In this document: positions 19,289 to 27,414 of the stretch, piece by piece | Position numbering within the stretch: position 1 is the first letter of the stretch | Layout: each line of letters starts with the position of its first letter | Assembly (NCBI RefSeq): GCF_001625445.1 | Contig: NZ_LWHG01000002.1 | Coordinates: 58,345-122,344 of the forward strand | DNA: 64,000 nt | Reading direction: 5' to 3' | Origin: Haladaptatus sp. R4 | GTDB lineage: Archaea; Halobacteriota; Halobacteria; Halobacteriales; Haladaptataceae | Program-made: the position numbers and the translations under genes | The notes under the pieces: model-generated | What the model saw: only the letters and a program-made list of their open reading frames with translations | Told to the model about the DNA's origin: nothing | The model's database searches: none

Positions 19289-20011
19289 ATGAATCGGCGT
19301 GAGTTTCTGGCGGCGAGTGCCGTTTCGGTCGCGGGATTGAGCGGTTGTCTCGGCCGAATCGGGTCGGGTTCGGACGCGGACTCGAATCCGAAATCCGAGG
19401 AGGGGTTCGATACCGTGGAACGATACGGCGCTCACGTCCCGCTCGCACCGATATCGGTCGTTCACGAGTGGTACGAAAAAGGCAGTGCCGAGTTCGCCGA
19501 CGCCCGTGGAAAAACGCAGTACGACACGTCCCACATCGAGGGTGCGGTGCTCAGCCCTGCGCCGGACGGATTCGAGAAGGACGACCCGATCTCTCGGTGG
19601 GGGAAAAAAGACCGAATCGTCTGTTACTGTGGCTGTCCCCACCATCTCTCGTCGATGCGTGCGGGAAAGCTGATGAACGACGGATACGAAAACGTCTACG
19701 TCATCGACGAGGGATTCTGGGTGTGGCACGACAAGGGCTATCCCATCGAAGGGGAGGATACGTCGTACTCGCCCAAATCCTACGAAATCGATGGCGTCGC
19801 TGATTCGGCCTCCGCCGGAAAAACGGCGTGGGCGCGCCACCCAAGGTCGGGTCAACGGGAGGCGGCGGGAATCCGAGGGGACGGCTCGTATTCGCTCGAC
19901 CTCAAATTCTACGACGTGACACCGCAGTCGACGATTACGGTTCAGACGCCGGAATACACCGTGAAGGGGACCATCGGGGACCTCTCCTCCGGAACCGTCA
20001 CCGGAACGTAG
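19289..20011 (+). CDS. Rhodanese-domain Tat lipoprotein
   Basis: 240 residues. The N-terminus carries a twin-arginine motif (MNRREFLAAS) and a lipobox (LSGC, Cys at about residue 21), so the protein should be exported by Tat and anchored by lipid on the outer face. The middle is a rhodanese-like domain (HEWYEKGSAEFADARGK, then HIEGAVLSPAP) with its active-site loop CYCGCPHHLSSMRAG and the WVWHDKGYPIEG end. The C-terminal 70 residues form an extra beta-rich domain. It could transfer sulfane sulfur or act as a sulfurtransferase-like binding module outside the cell; the partner is unknown. Confidence 0.85.
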   Translation: MNRREFLAASAVSVAGLSGCLGRIGSGSDADSNPKSEEGFDTVERYGAHVPLAPISVVHEWYEKGSAEFADARGKTQYDTSHIEGAVLSPAPDGFEKDDPISRWGKKDRIVCYCGCPHHLSSMRAGKLMNDGYENVYVIDEGFWVWHDKGYPIEGEDTSYSPKSYEIDGVADSASAGKTAWARHPRSGQREAAGIRGDGSYSLDLKFYDVTPQSTITVQTPEYTVKGTIGDLSSGTVTGT

Positions 20012-20083
20012 ATTTCAACCACCAATCGCTTTCAAAGGAGTTTCTCAACCTTTATTGTGGCCGTGGTGTGTTGGCGACACTCG

Positions 20084-20290
20084 ATGATTCGGTGCAGTCA
20101 AGCGGACTGCGGTTGGGTGGCCATCGCGCCATCCGAGCGGGCCGCGTTGAACCAGTACGAAGCACACCTCCTCGAAACGCACGTCGAGACGGTCGAAGCG
20201 GAGATTCCGGACGGGTACGTGCAGGTGCGAACCGAGGACGGCGAGTGGAAGACGATGCGGGCGGAAGACGCGCGCGAGTTCCACGACTAA
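20084..20290 (+). CDS. Small zinc-ribbon-like protein
   Basis: 68 residues starting MIRCSQADCGWVAIAPSE. I prefer the ATG at 20084 because the earlier in-frame start adds a non-conserved tail. A CxxxxC pair near the start and the two His of AHLLETHVETVEAEIP form a C2H2-like zinc-binding pattern. The rest (YVQVRTEDGEWKTMRAEDAREFHD) is acidic. Such small haloarchaeal proteins are conserved but have no known function. The stop overlaps by 4 bases with the convergent CNNM gene. Confidence 0.7.
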   Translation: MIRCSQADCGWVAIAPSERAALNQYEAHLLETHVETVEAEIPDGYVQVRTEDGEWKTMRAEDAREFHD

Positions 20291-21390
20291 GCTGTGACTT
20301 CCCTGTCGGTCGGGTCCTCCAACTCCCCGAGGACCTCCTCAAACGCGTCCGTCGCCGTCACCAACCCGATGACGTCGCTTCCGTCCAACACCAACGCGAG
20401 TTCTTGATGTTGCGCCTGAAACAGGTCGATGGCGTCGGCGACGCTCGTGTCGCCAGCGACCGTCATGGGGTCGTGTGCGATGTCGGTTAGGGAAACCTCC
20501 CCGTCCCGGAGTTCGTCGTACTGACCGATGATGCTGGGTGCGTAGATGATACCCCGAAACTCGTCCAGCGACCCGTCGATGAGGGGGAATCGAACGACGG
20601 GGGTCTCCCGCATCCGCCGGATGTTCTCCTCGATCGGTTCCGTGGTCGAGAGGGCCACGATGTCCTCGCGTGGGATCATGATGTTCCGGACCGGGACACG
20701 TTCGATCCGGAGCGCGGCCAATATCTCCTCCTCCCGTTCCTCCGGGAGGTCCTCCACTGCGGCGAGAACGTCCCCCATCCGTCGATGGAGGTCTGCCCTG
20801 CTCGCGATTTCCTGCTCGCCGTCCTCGCCGTCTTCGCCCTCGGTCCACGAGCGCTCGATGTCGATACCGAACAGCGAGAGCAGTCCCTTCGCGGTTTTAT
20901 CGGCGAGGATGATGACGGGGTACATCAGTTTCGTCCACCAGTACAGCACTCCGGACCCGTATCGCGCCGCGAACTTCGTTCGCTCGATGCCGAAGTAGGT
21001 CGGCGCTTGTTCGCCGATGATGATGTGCATGAGGTTGATGACGGCGAGCGCGAGAATCGCCGAGAGGGCTTCGGTGGACCCGCTGCCGATCCCGACGGCG
21101 TCGATGATCGGATGAAACGCCGCGACGACCGCTGGTTCGGCGACCACGCCCAGTCCGACGCTGGCGATAGTGATTCCGACCTGGCACCCCGAGAGGTAGA
21201 TTTCGAGGCGGTCGGTCATCTCCCACGCGCGTTGGAGTCCCTTCGACTCGTCGAACTCGGCCTTGTCGAACTGCCGAACCCGCGTCATGGCGAACTCCGT
21301 GACGACGAAGAAACCGTTCATCAGCAGGAGGAATACTCCACCGAGTATCCCGAGGACGGTGAGCAGATCTATCATTAGGTGACTCTCCAT
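20287..21390 (-). CDS. CNNM/CorC-type membrane protein (DUF21 plus CBS pair)
   Basis: 367 residues from the ATG at 21390 (MESHLMIDLL); a shorter start at 21375 is possible, and the longer frame begins with TTG. An N-terminal DUF21 domain with about four membrane helices (LLTVLGILGGVFLLLMNGFFVVTEFAM, then GITIASVGLGVVAEP, AVINLMHIIIGEQAPTYFGI) is followed by two CBS motifs (VRNIMIPREDIVALSTTEPIEE and DIAHDPMTVAGDTSVADAIDLFQ). CNNM/CorC proteins transport or regulate Mg2+ and possibly other cations, with the CBS pair sensing adenine nucleotides. The usual C-terminal CorC_HlyC domain is missing, so it is the short form. A 22-base tandem repeat lies just upstream of its start. Confidence 0.87.
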   Translation of the reverse strand: MESHLMIDLLTVLGILGGVFLLLMNGFFVVTEFAMTRVRQFDKAEFDESKGLQRAWEMTDRLEIYLSGCQVGITIASVGLGVVAEPAVVAAFHPIIDAVGIGSGSTEALSAILALAVINLMHIIIGEQAPTYFGIERTKFAARYGSGVLYWWTKLMYPVIILADKTAKGLLSLFGIDIERSWTEGEDGEDGEQEIASRADLHRRMGDVLAAVEDLPEEREEEILAALRIERVPVRNIMIPREDIVALSTTEPIEENIRRMRETPVVRFPLIDGSLDEFRGIIYAPSIIGQYDELRDGEVSLTDIAHDPMTVAGDTSVADAIDLFQAQHQELALVLDGSDVIGLVTATDAFEEVLGELEDPTDREVTA

Positions 21391-21405
21391 CGAGCACGGT
21401 GGTAA

Positions 21406-21449
21406 CGTTGGTGGCAAATCGTCCGACCGTTGGTGGCAAATCGTCCGAC
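21406..21449. repeat. Perfect 22-bp tandem direct repeat upstream of the CNNM gene
   Basis: Two identical 22-base copies, 21406-21427 and 21428-21449, begin with CGTTGGTGG and end with CGTCCGAC. The near copy starts 16 bases before the ATG at 21390 on the minus strand. It may be an operator pair or a recent duplication. Confidence 0.75.
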
Positions 21450-21616
21450 GACTGTGATGCCCGCCGCTTTATCTCGCCAATAACTCGCGTTTCGAGAAAG
21501 TGGTCTGTGTCTTCATGTCATGGTCCGGATGAAAACCTCCACCTTTTTGACAACGCTGTCAGTAGTATTCTAACAACAGCTATGATTCAACACCGTCATG
21601 GCCCGGGAGGGCGCTC

Positions 21617-24600
21617 GTGAGCCTCCTCGACCGGGTTTTCGGAAACGTAACCGAGCACAGCCGCGCGGTCATCGCTGTGCTCCTCGTCATCACTGTGCTC
21701 CTCGGTATAGGGGCACCGATGATCGAGCAGTCGTCGTCGCTCGACCAGTTCCAGAGCGACAGTTCGGCCGCGAAGAAGCTGGATTTCATCAACTCGAACT
21801 TCTCGACCGGAAACGAGAACACCACGACAGTACAGGTCATCGTCAAAGGCGATAACGTCCTGAACAAGAAGGAACTCGTGAACTCGTTGCAGTTCCAACA
21901 GCGCCTGCACGAGAACGAGACCATCAACGCGACGTTGGCGAACGGGACGTCGACCAGCGGCGTCGCGAACGTCATCGCAATCGCCGCGATTCAACAGGAC
22001 AAGGTCGCGGAACTCCGTGCCGACGGTGCGGAACTCAAACAGCGGGGCCAACAGCTCAATCGAACGGCGCAGGGGCTGAGTGACTCGCTCAACAAGACGC
22101 GCGGGTTGCAGGCACAATACGATCAGTTGAATGCATCCCACGAATCCGGACAGGTCGATGACGCGGCGTACCGAAACCAGTCCGCGAAGATCGAAGCCCA
22201 ACTCTCCGGTGTGCGTTCGGAGGCGACCGCAAACCTCTCCGCCGAACAGGGAGCGACGTTCAACAAGTCGGCGACGCAGGCACGCGGCCTGCAGGCCAAG
22301 CTCGACGGCTTGAACGCCTCCTACCAGCAGGGTCAGATCAACCAATCGACCTACAAGCAGCAGGCAGGGGAGATTCAGTCGCAGTTCGGCAAGGTGTACA
22401 AACTCGGCACGCAAGGCGTGCTGGCCGACGAGTACGAGAAACTCGGCGAGCAGAGCGAGAAACTGCAACAGAGGCAGGAGGCGCTCCAAAACGGCTCGAT
22501 GCCGACGCTCGCCCAGGAAATCGACAAGCTGCAGTCGATGAACCAGTCACAGATCGACTCCGTGACGAAGACCGTTCTCTCCGGCGACAGCAGCGGTTCG
22601 AGCGGGATGGCGAGCCAGGCGTTGGCGTTCATGCCGACCTCCTACGACCCCGGATCGACCACGGCCAACGCGACGATGATGGTCGTCTTCCAGAAACAGA
22701 AGAGCCAGTCGTCGATGGAGGGTGACACGTCCGACATCCTCGTCACGACCCAACAGGGGATGAAAACCATCGCGAACGGCGAGTTCGACGACGACGCGCT
22801 CGTCTTCGGGAGCGGCATCATCAGCGAGGAGATCAACCAGTCGATGACCGACAGCCTCGCTATCGTCGGTCCGCTGGCGCTCCTGTTCGTCATCCTGACG
22901 CTCATCATCGCGTACCGCGACCTGATCGACATCCTCCTGGGTGTAGTTGGTATCGTCTTCGTCCTCGTCTGGACGTTCGGCGCGATGGGATGGGCCGGTA
23001 TCACCTTCAACCAGATGTTCATCGCGGTGCCGGTCCTGCTCATCGGGTTGGCGATCGACTACGCGATTCACGTCTTCATGCGCCACCCGCGAGGAACGTG
23101 AGGAACACCCCGATGCGAACGTTCGCGGGTCGATGCGCGTCGCGCTCATCAGCGTCGGCGCGGCGCTGACGTGGGTGACCGCGACGACGGTCATTGGCTT
23201 CCTCTCGAACATGGTCAGCCCGCTCCCACCGATTCAGGACTTCGGTGTCGTGAGTTCGGTCGGCATCATCGCGGCGCTCGTCATCTTCGGCGGACTGATT
23301 CCGGCGCTCAAAGTCGAATCCGACGAGTTCCTCGAATCGCGCGGCTTCGACCGCCGGAAACGGGCGTTCGGGACCGGCGGCGGTGTCCTCGGACGCGTCC
23401 TGACGGTCGGTGCGACGGCGGCACGTAAAGCGCCGCTCGTGGTCATCGTCCTCACCCTGCTCGTCAGCGCGGCGGGCGGCTACGGGGCGACCAAGGTTGA
23501 CACGAGTTTCTCGCAGACGGACTTCCTCGCGGACAGCCCGCCACACTGGACGGAGCAGCTTCCGGACCCGTTCAAGCCCGGGGAGTACTCGGCCAAGCAG
23601 AACCTCGACTACGTCAACGACAACTTCGTCAGGCAGGATTCACAGGCACAGATACTGGTACAAGGGAATATTACGAAGGATAATACCCTCGAACAGGTCG
23701 ATCAGGCGAAGGAAAAAGCGGCCAACAAGGACGTGACGATCAAGCTCTCGAACGACGAACCGCAGGTCGAGGGCCCGCTGTCGGTGATGGAGCAAGTCGC
23801 CGCTGAGAACGCGACGTTCAACCAAACGTTCACCGCGGCGGATACGGACGGCGACGGCGTGCCCGACAAGAACCTGAAGAAGGTCTACGATGGACTGTTC
23901 GCCGCCGCGCCGGACCAAGCGGCCGGCGTGATTCACCGCGATGACGGTAATTACGACGCGCTTCGCGTCGCCATCTCGCTGAAGGGCGGCGCGTCGAGTT
24001 CGGCCGTCACGACGCAGATGCGTGACGTGGCGGACTCCTTCGACGGCCTCGAAGCGACGGCGACGGGACAGTCCATCGTCTTCGAGATCGTGCAGGATCA
24101 ACTGCTCGATACGGTCATCGAGAGCCTCATCATCACGATGGTCGCCGTGTTCGCCTTCCTGATGCTCATCTACCGCCTCATGGAAGGCAGCGCGACCCTC
24201 GGAGCGGTCACCCTGCTCCCGGTCGTGTTCAGCGTGGCGTGGATTCTCGGCACGATGTACCTCCTCGGCATGCCGTTCAACATCCTGACCGGGATGATTA
24301 CGAGCCTCACGGTCGGGCTGGGCGTCGCGTACAGCATCCACCTCTCTGAACGCTACAACGTGGAACTCGAACGACAGGGGTCGGTCTGGGAAGCGTTGGA
24401 GGTCAGTCTAACCGGGACCGGCGGCGCACTGCTCGGCAGTGCGGCGACGACCGTGGGTGGCTTCGGTGTCCTCGCCTTCGCCATCCTCCCCGCGCTCCAG
24501 CAGTTCGGTATCATCACCGGACTGACCATCATCTACGCGTTCATCGCGAGCGTGCTGGTGCTCCCGAGCCTACTCGTCGTCTGGACGCGCTACTTCGGAC

Positions 24601-24662
24601 CGGGTGCGCGCGGCACCATAGAAACCAAGTCCGACGCGGCCACATCCACGAGTGAGGACTGA
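21617..24662 (+). pseudogene. RND/MMPL-family exporter, frameshifted
   Basis: About 1,014 residues if one base is removed from the CCC run at 23086-23088. The GTG start at 21617 has GGGAGG six bases before it. The first half has TM1 (AVIAVLLVITVLLGIGAP), a long extracellular coiled-coil region, then the MMPL membrane bundle (LAIVGPLALLFVILTLIIAY, VVGIVFVLVWTFGAMGWAG, MFIAVPVLLIGLAIDYAIHV). The second half repeats the pattern (DTVIESLIITMVAVFAFLML, LLGMPFNILTGMITSLTVGLGVAYSIHL), the duplicated topology of RND proteins. The conserved intramembrane DYAIHVF/AYSIHL segments support the SSD-like class. One base off, the frame ends at 23101 after RHPRGT; the other frame continues as EEREEHPDANVRGS. 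It is followed by a TrmB regulator, one base after the stop. Confidence 0.88.
22100..22396 (+). repeat. Internal coiled-coil protein repeat in the RND exporter
   Basis: Two related segments, about 38 residues each and 61 residues apart, start RGLQAQYDQLNAS and RGLQAKLDGLNAS. Both continue with a SGQ/QGQ, a YRNQS/YKQQA and a SGV/GKV end. They lie in the extracellular coiled coil between TM1 and the membrane bundle. Confidence 0.7.
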
Positions 24663-24663
24663 A

Positions 24664-25401
24664 ATGGACGAAACTGACGCCATCGACGCGCTGACCGACC
24701 TCGGTCTCTCGAACTACGAGGCCAAGGTGTTCATCGCGCTTCAGAAGTTGGGGATCGGAACCGCTCGGGACATCCATGGCGTCACCGACGTACCACGATC
24801 ACAGGTGTACGGTGCGGCGGACGACCTCCAGGAGCGCGGCCTCGTGGAGGTAAAACAGTCGAAGCCGATCCAGTATCGCCCCGTGAGTTTGGCGGCGGCG
24901 AAATCGCACCTCCGCGACCGCTTCGAGCGCGCACAGCAACGCGCGTTCGACTACCTCGAATCGGCACAGAACGAGTTCGTCGATACCGAGAGCGAGCGGG
25001 AGGACGTCTGGTCCATCGACGGCGAGAACGCCGTCACCAGTCGAATCGAACAGTTGATGGAGGAGGCCGAATCGAGAATCGTCTTCGGTCTCCACGACGA
25101 GTCGCTGTACACGGATCGACTCGTCGAGATACTCCACGAGCGGTCGGATGCGGGCGTCGACGTCCTCATCATCTCCCAGGACCCATCGATGCAGGAACAC
25201 TTCAGTGATCTCCGAGTCGTCATCCGCCACGACAAACCCCACGCCGAACCCGCGGGACGCATGCTCATCGTGGACGACGATACCGTCCTCATCAGCATCC
25301 TCGGTGACCACGAAAGCGCGATTTGGAGCTCCCAAACGGGATTCTCGGCGATCCTGTGTCAAACGGTCAGCTCACAGATCGAAGACGCGATCGGCGAATA
25401 A
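24664..25401 (+). CDS. TrmB-family transcriptional regulator
   Basis: 245 residues beginning with a winged-helix TrmB domain: AIDALTDLGLSNYEAKVFIALQKLG, then RDIHGVTDVPRSQVYGAADDLQERGLVEV. The C-terminal half (VWSIDGENAVTSRIEQLMEEAESRIVFGL ... GRMLIVDDDTVLISILG) is the phospholipase-D-like domain common in haloarchaeal TrmB relatives and lacks obvious HKD catalytic residues. I use the ATG at 24664, one base after the exporter stop, rather than a GTG inside the exporter gene. Its position makes local control of the exporter likely. The effector is unknown. Confidence 0.88.
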   Translation: MDETDAIDALTDLGLSNYEAKVFIALQKLGIGTARDIHGVTDVPRSQVYGAADDLQERGLVEVKQSKPIQYRPVSLAAAKSHLRDRFERAQQRAFDYLESAQNEFVDTESEREDVWSIDGENAVTSRIEQLMEEAESRIVFGLHDESLYTDRLVEILHERSDAGVDVLIISQDPSMQEHFSDLRVVIRHDKPHAEPAGRMLIVDDDTVLISILGDHESAIWSSQTGFSAILCQTVSSQIEDAIGE

Positions 25402-25439
25402 CCCAATACGCCTTTCTTTCAGTCGAATTAATAGCAGGT

Positions 25440-25847
25440 ATGAACCCGCAGCGCCGACTTTCCAGAAACCTGCTCTCGGAAGCACGGGCATATGGCTACA
25501 CGCTTTCCATTTGGGGCGGTGGCGGGCTCCTGCTGAGCCAGTTCGGCACCCCGTCGGCGGCCGAGGTGTTCGCGTACGTCGGCGGTGCCATCGTGGCGTT
25601 CGGACTGCTTGCGCTCCTCACGTTCGGCGACGTAACTGCCGAACCGGACATGGAGAAGAAGATGAAGGCCACGTCGTTCGTCCACGTCTTCGCCACCATC
25701 GGTAACCTGCTGGTCAGCTACCTCCTCACGTTCGTGCTGCACGGACTTCTCGCCTTTCTCGTCGTCGGGGTGCAGACGACGTTCACCTACAACGTACTGT
25801 TGCTGCCCGAGGAGTACATCGCCCACCTGTGGCATCGCTCCGTCTGA
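25440..25847 (+). CDS. Membrane protein, unknown function
   Basis: 135 residues starting at the ATG at 25440 (MNPQRRLSRNLLSEARAYGY). Three or four hydrophobic helices are seen: near 21-32 (TLSIWGGGGLLL), 40-58 (VFAYVGGAIVAFGLLALLTF), 73-95 (VHVFATIGNLLVSYLLTFVL) and 97-108 (GLLAFLVVGVQT). The end, EYIAHLWHRSV, is basic. I do not recognise the family; the TrmB gene lies 38 bases upstream and the next gene 60 bases downstream. It may be part of the same transcript. Confidence 0.7.
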   Translation: MNPQRRLSRNLLSEARAYGYTLSIWGGGGLLLSQFGTPSAAEVFAYVGGAIVAFGLLALLTFGDVTAEPDMEKKMKATSFVHVFATIGNLLVSYLLTFVLHGLLAFLVVGVQTTFTYNVLLLPEEYIAHLWHRSV

Positions 25848-25907
25848 GGGCGTTTTCGGACACGGACTGTCCGATAGTTTATCAGTTATGACGGACAACA
25901 GCCGTGT

Positions 25908-26918
25908 ATGTCTTGGTACGCCGTCGACGCGCTAGAGGACGCCATCGAGGGGACACGCGAGTTGCTCTTCCCTTTCGATGCGGGAACGTGGCTTCGACTT
26001 GCCGTCATCGTGTTCTTTCTCGGAGGAACGAGTACGGCGTCGCCGGTGCAAACCAATATGCAGTTCTCCCCACAGTCGGGCGGTTCGTTCCCCGTCACCC
26101 CTGGTAACCTCTCGATTCCTTGGGGAAGCGTCGCGACAGTACTCGTCATCCTCGCCGTCGTCGCCGTGTTCTTGGGCCTGCTCTTCACCGCAATCGGGGC
26201 GATAATGGAGTTCGCGTTCGTGGAGTCGCTTCGAACGCAACGGGTTCACGTCCGCCGATACGCGAAATCGTATCTCGGCCAAGGGCTGTCGCTGTTCGGC
26301 TTCCAACTCGTCCTCTTTCTCATCGTTCTCCTGCCGGTGGCTGGTATCGTTCTCGTCACCGTTCCGCCACTGTTGAACGGACAGGCGAACGTCGCGCTCG
26401 GACCGTTGCTGTTCCTCGTGCCGGTGCTGTTCGTGCTTGGAGTTCTCGTCGCGTTGGTCGACACGCTGACGAAAGCGTTCGTCGTTCCCGTGATGATGGT
26501 TCGAGGAGACGGTGTGCTCGCCGGGTGGAAGGCGTTCTGGCCGACGCTCAAACGCGAGTGGAAACAGTACGGCATGTATCTCGTCCTCCGGTTTTTCATC
26601 GCCATCGCGGCGAGCTTCGTCGTTTCGCTCGTGGGCGGCTTTCTCTCCGTCGTCGTCCTCATTCCGTTCGCCATCGTCGCAATCCTACTGATCGTTGCAT
26701 CCGGCGGGTTCGGCGCGCTCGGTGCCGTCCTGTCGAATCCGGCGATTGTGGCCGTGCTCGTCGTGCTCCTCGCCACCTACGTTCTGTGTGCCATCGTCGT
26801 GTTCTCCCTCGTTCGGGTGCCGATTCAGGCATACACCGGGTACTTCTCGCTGCTCGTGCTAGGCGATACGAACGGGGAGTTCGACCTCATCCCGGAGCTC
26901 CGGGAGCGGATTCGTTAG
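25908..26918 (+). CDS. Multi-pass membrane protein (haloarchaeal DUF7544-like)
   Basis: 336 residues with seven or so hydrophobic helices, starting MSWYAVDALEDAIEGTRELLFPFD, a motif I associate from memory with the haloarchaeal DUF7544 proteins. A Gly/Ser/Pro-rich extracellular loop (SPQSGGSFPVTPGNLSIP) separates the first two helices. The repeated pattern VxxGxxxGWKAFWPTLKREW in the middle resembles a DUF4013-like core, in which large membrane proteins have paired helices and amphipathic connectors. The end reads GEFDLIPELRERIR. It is convergent with the gene at 26920, with one base between stops. Function unknown. Confidence 0.75.
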   Translation: MSWYAVDALEDAIEGTRELLFPFDAGTWLRLAVIVFFLGGTSTASPVQTNMQFSPQSGGSFPVTPGNLSIPWGSVATVLVILAVVAVFLGLLFTAIGAIMEFAFVESLRTQRVHVRRYAKSYLGQGLSLFGFQLVLFLIVLLPVAGIVLVTVPPLLNGQANVALGPLLFLVPVLFVLGVLVALVDTLTKAFVVPVMMVRGDGVLAGWKAFWPTLKREWKQYGMYLVLRFFIAIAASFVVSLVGGFLSVVVLIPFAIVAILLIVASGGFGALGAVLSNPAIVAVLVVLLATYVLCAIVVFSLVRVPIQAYTGYFSLLVLGDTNGEFDLIPELRERIR

Positions 26919-26919
26919 C

Positions 26920-27365
26920 TCAGAGTTTCGATTCGAGTTGACGGCCGACGGCGTCGTCACCGACCGGACCACAGTCCCGTGCGAGATGGACGAGCGGCGC
27001 GTTTTCCATCGTGAGCCACGCCCCGTCCCGGTCGCTGGTGACGGTGACGAGCGCTCGGTTTGCGGAAGCCCGTTGGCTCGAACGTCGTTCGTTCGCTCGC
27101 GGACGCCGACCATTTGGAGGGAATCGGTTGGGAGTTCGGTGACGACGAATCGATATTCGGGAACGTCGGGATCGTGTTCCCGGAGCGCGTCCCGGTACTC
27201 GCGCGCGAGGTGGGCGGCACGTGCGGCGTCGTCGTGCGTTTCGAATCGGGTGCCCGTGATCGGCGTCGGGCACTCGCCGCTCTCGGCACAGGTAACCGAA
27301 AACGGACCGGACTCGACGGCTAACTCCTCTATCTCGCGTCGGGTTCGTCGGAGGATGTCGTCCAT
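26920..27365 (-). pseudogene. Conserved haloarchaeal small protein (DUF7552-like), frameshifted, with DtxR-like operators
   Basis: About 148 residues if one base is restored near 27080-27095. The N-terminal frame reads MDDILRRTRREIEELAVESG, then VTCAESGECPTPITG and FETHDDAARAAHLAREYRDAL, which resembles the DUF7552-like haloarchaeal family (number from memory). The frame then turns Arg/Ser-rich, while the adjacent frame gives a well-formed end: NRALVTVTSDRDGAWLTMENA, then PLVHLARDCGPVGDD. The break lies at a CGAACGAACGA tract, so slippage is plausible. The promoter holds a cluster of TTAGG/CCTAA half-sites (27367-27402) reaching to within 2 bases of the ATG, which suggests metal-dependent control. 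Function unknown. Confidence 0.7.
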
Positions 27366-27366
27366 G

Positions 27367-27402
27367 TTTAGGCTAACCTAATTTAGGTTTAGGGTTACCT
27401 AA
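27367..27402 (-). promoter_or_regulatory. DtxR/IdeR-like operator cluster upstream of the 27365 gene
   Basis: Two box-like elements lie side by side: 27368-27381 (TTAGGCTAACCTAA) and 27383-27402 (TTAGGT, an 8-base centre, ACCTAA). The first matches the right half of the bacterial DtxR/IdeR consensus TTAGGTTAGGCTAACCTAA. Three TTTAGG hexamers run through the region. The cluster covers the whole space where a TATA box and start site should be, which fits repression. Confidence 0.75.
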
Positions 27403-27414
27403 AAGGCTTCCGAC

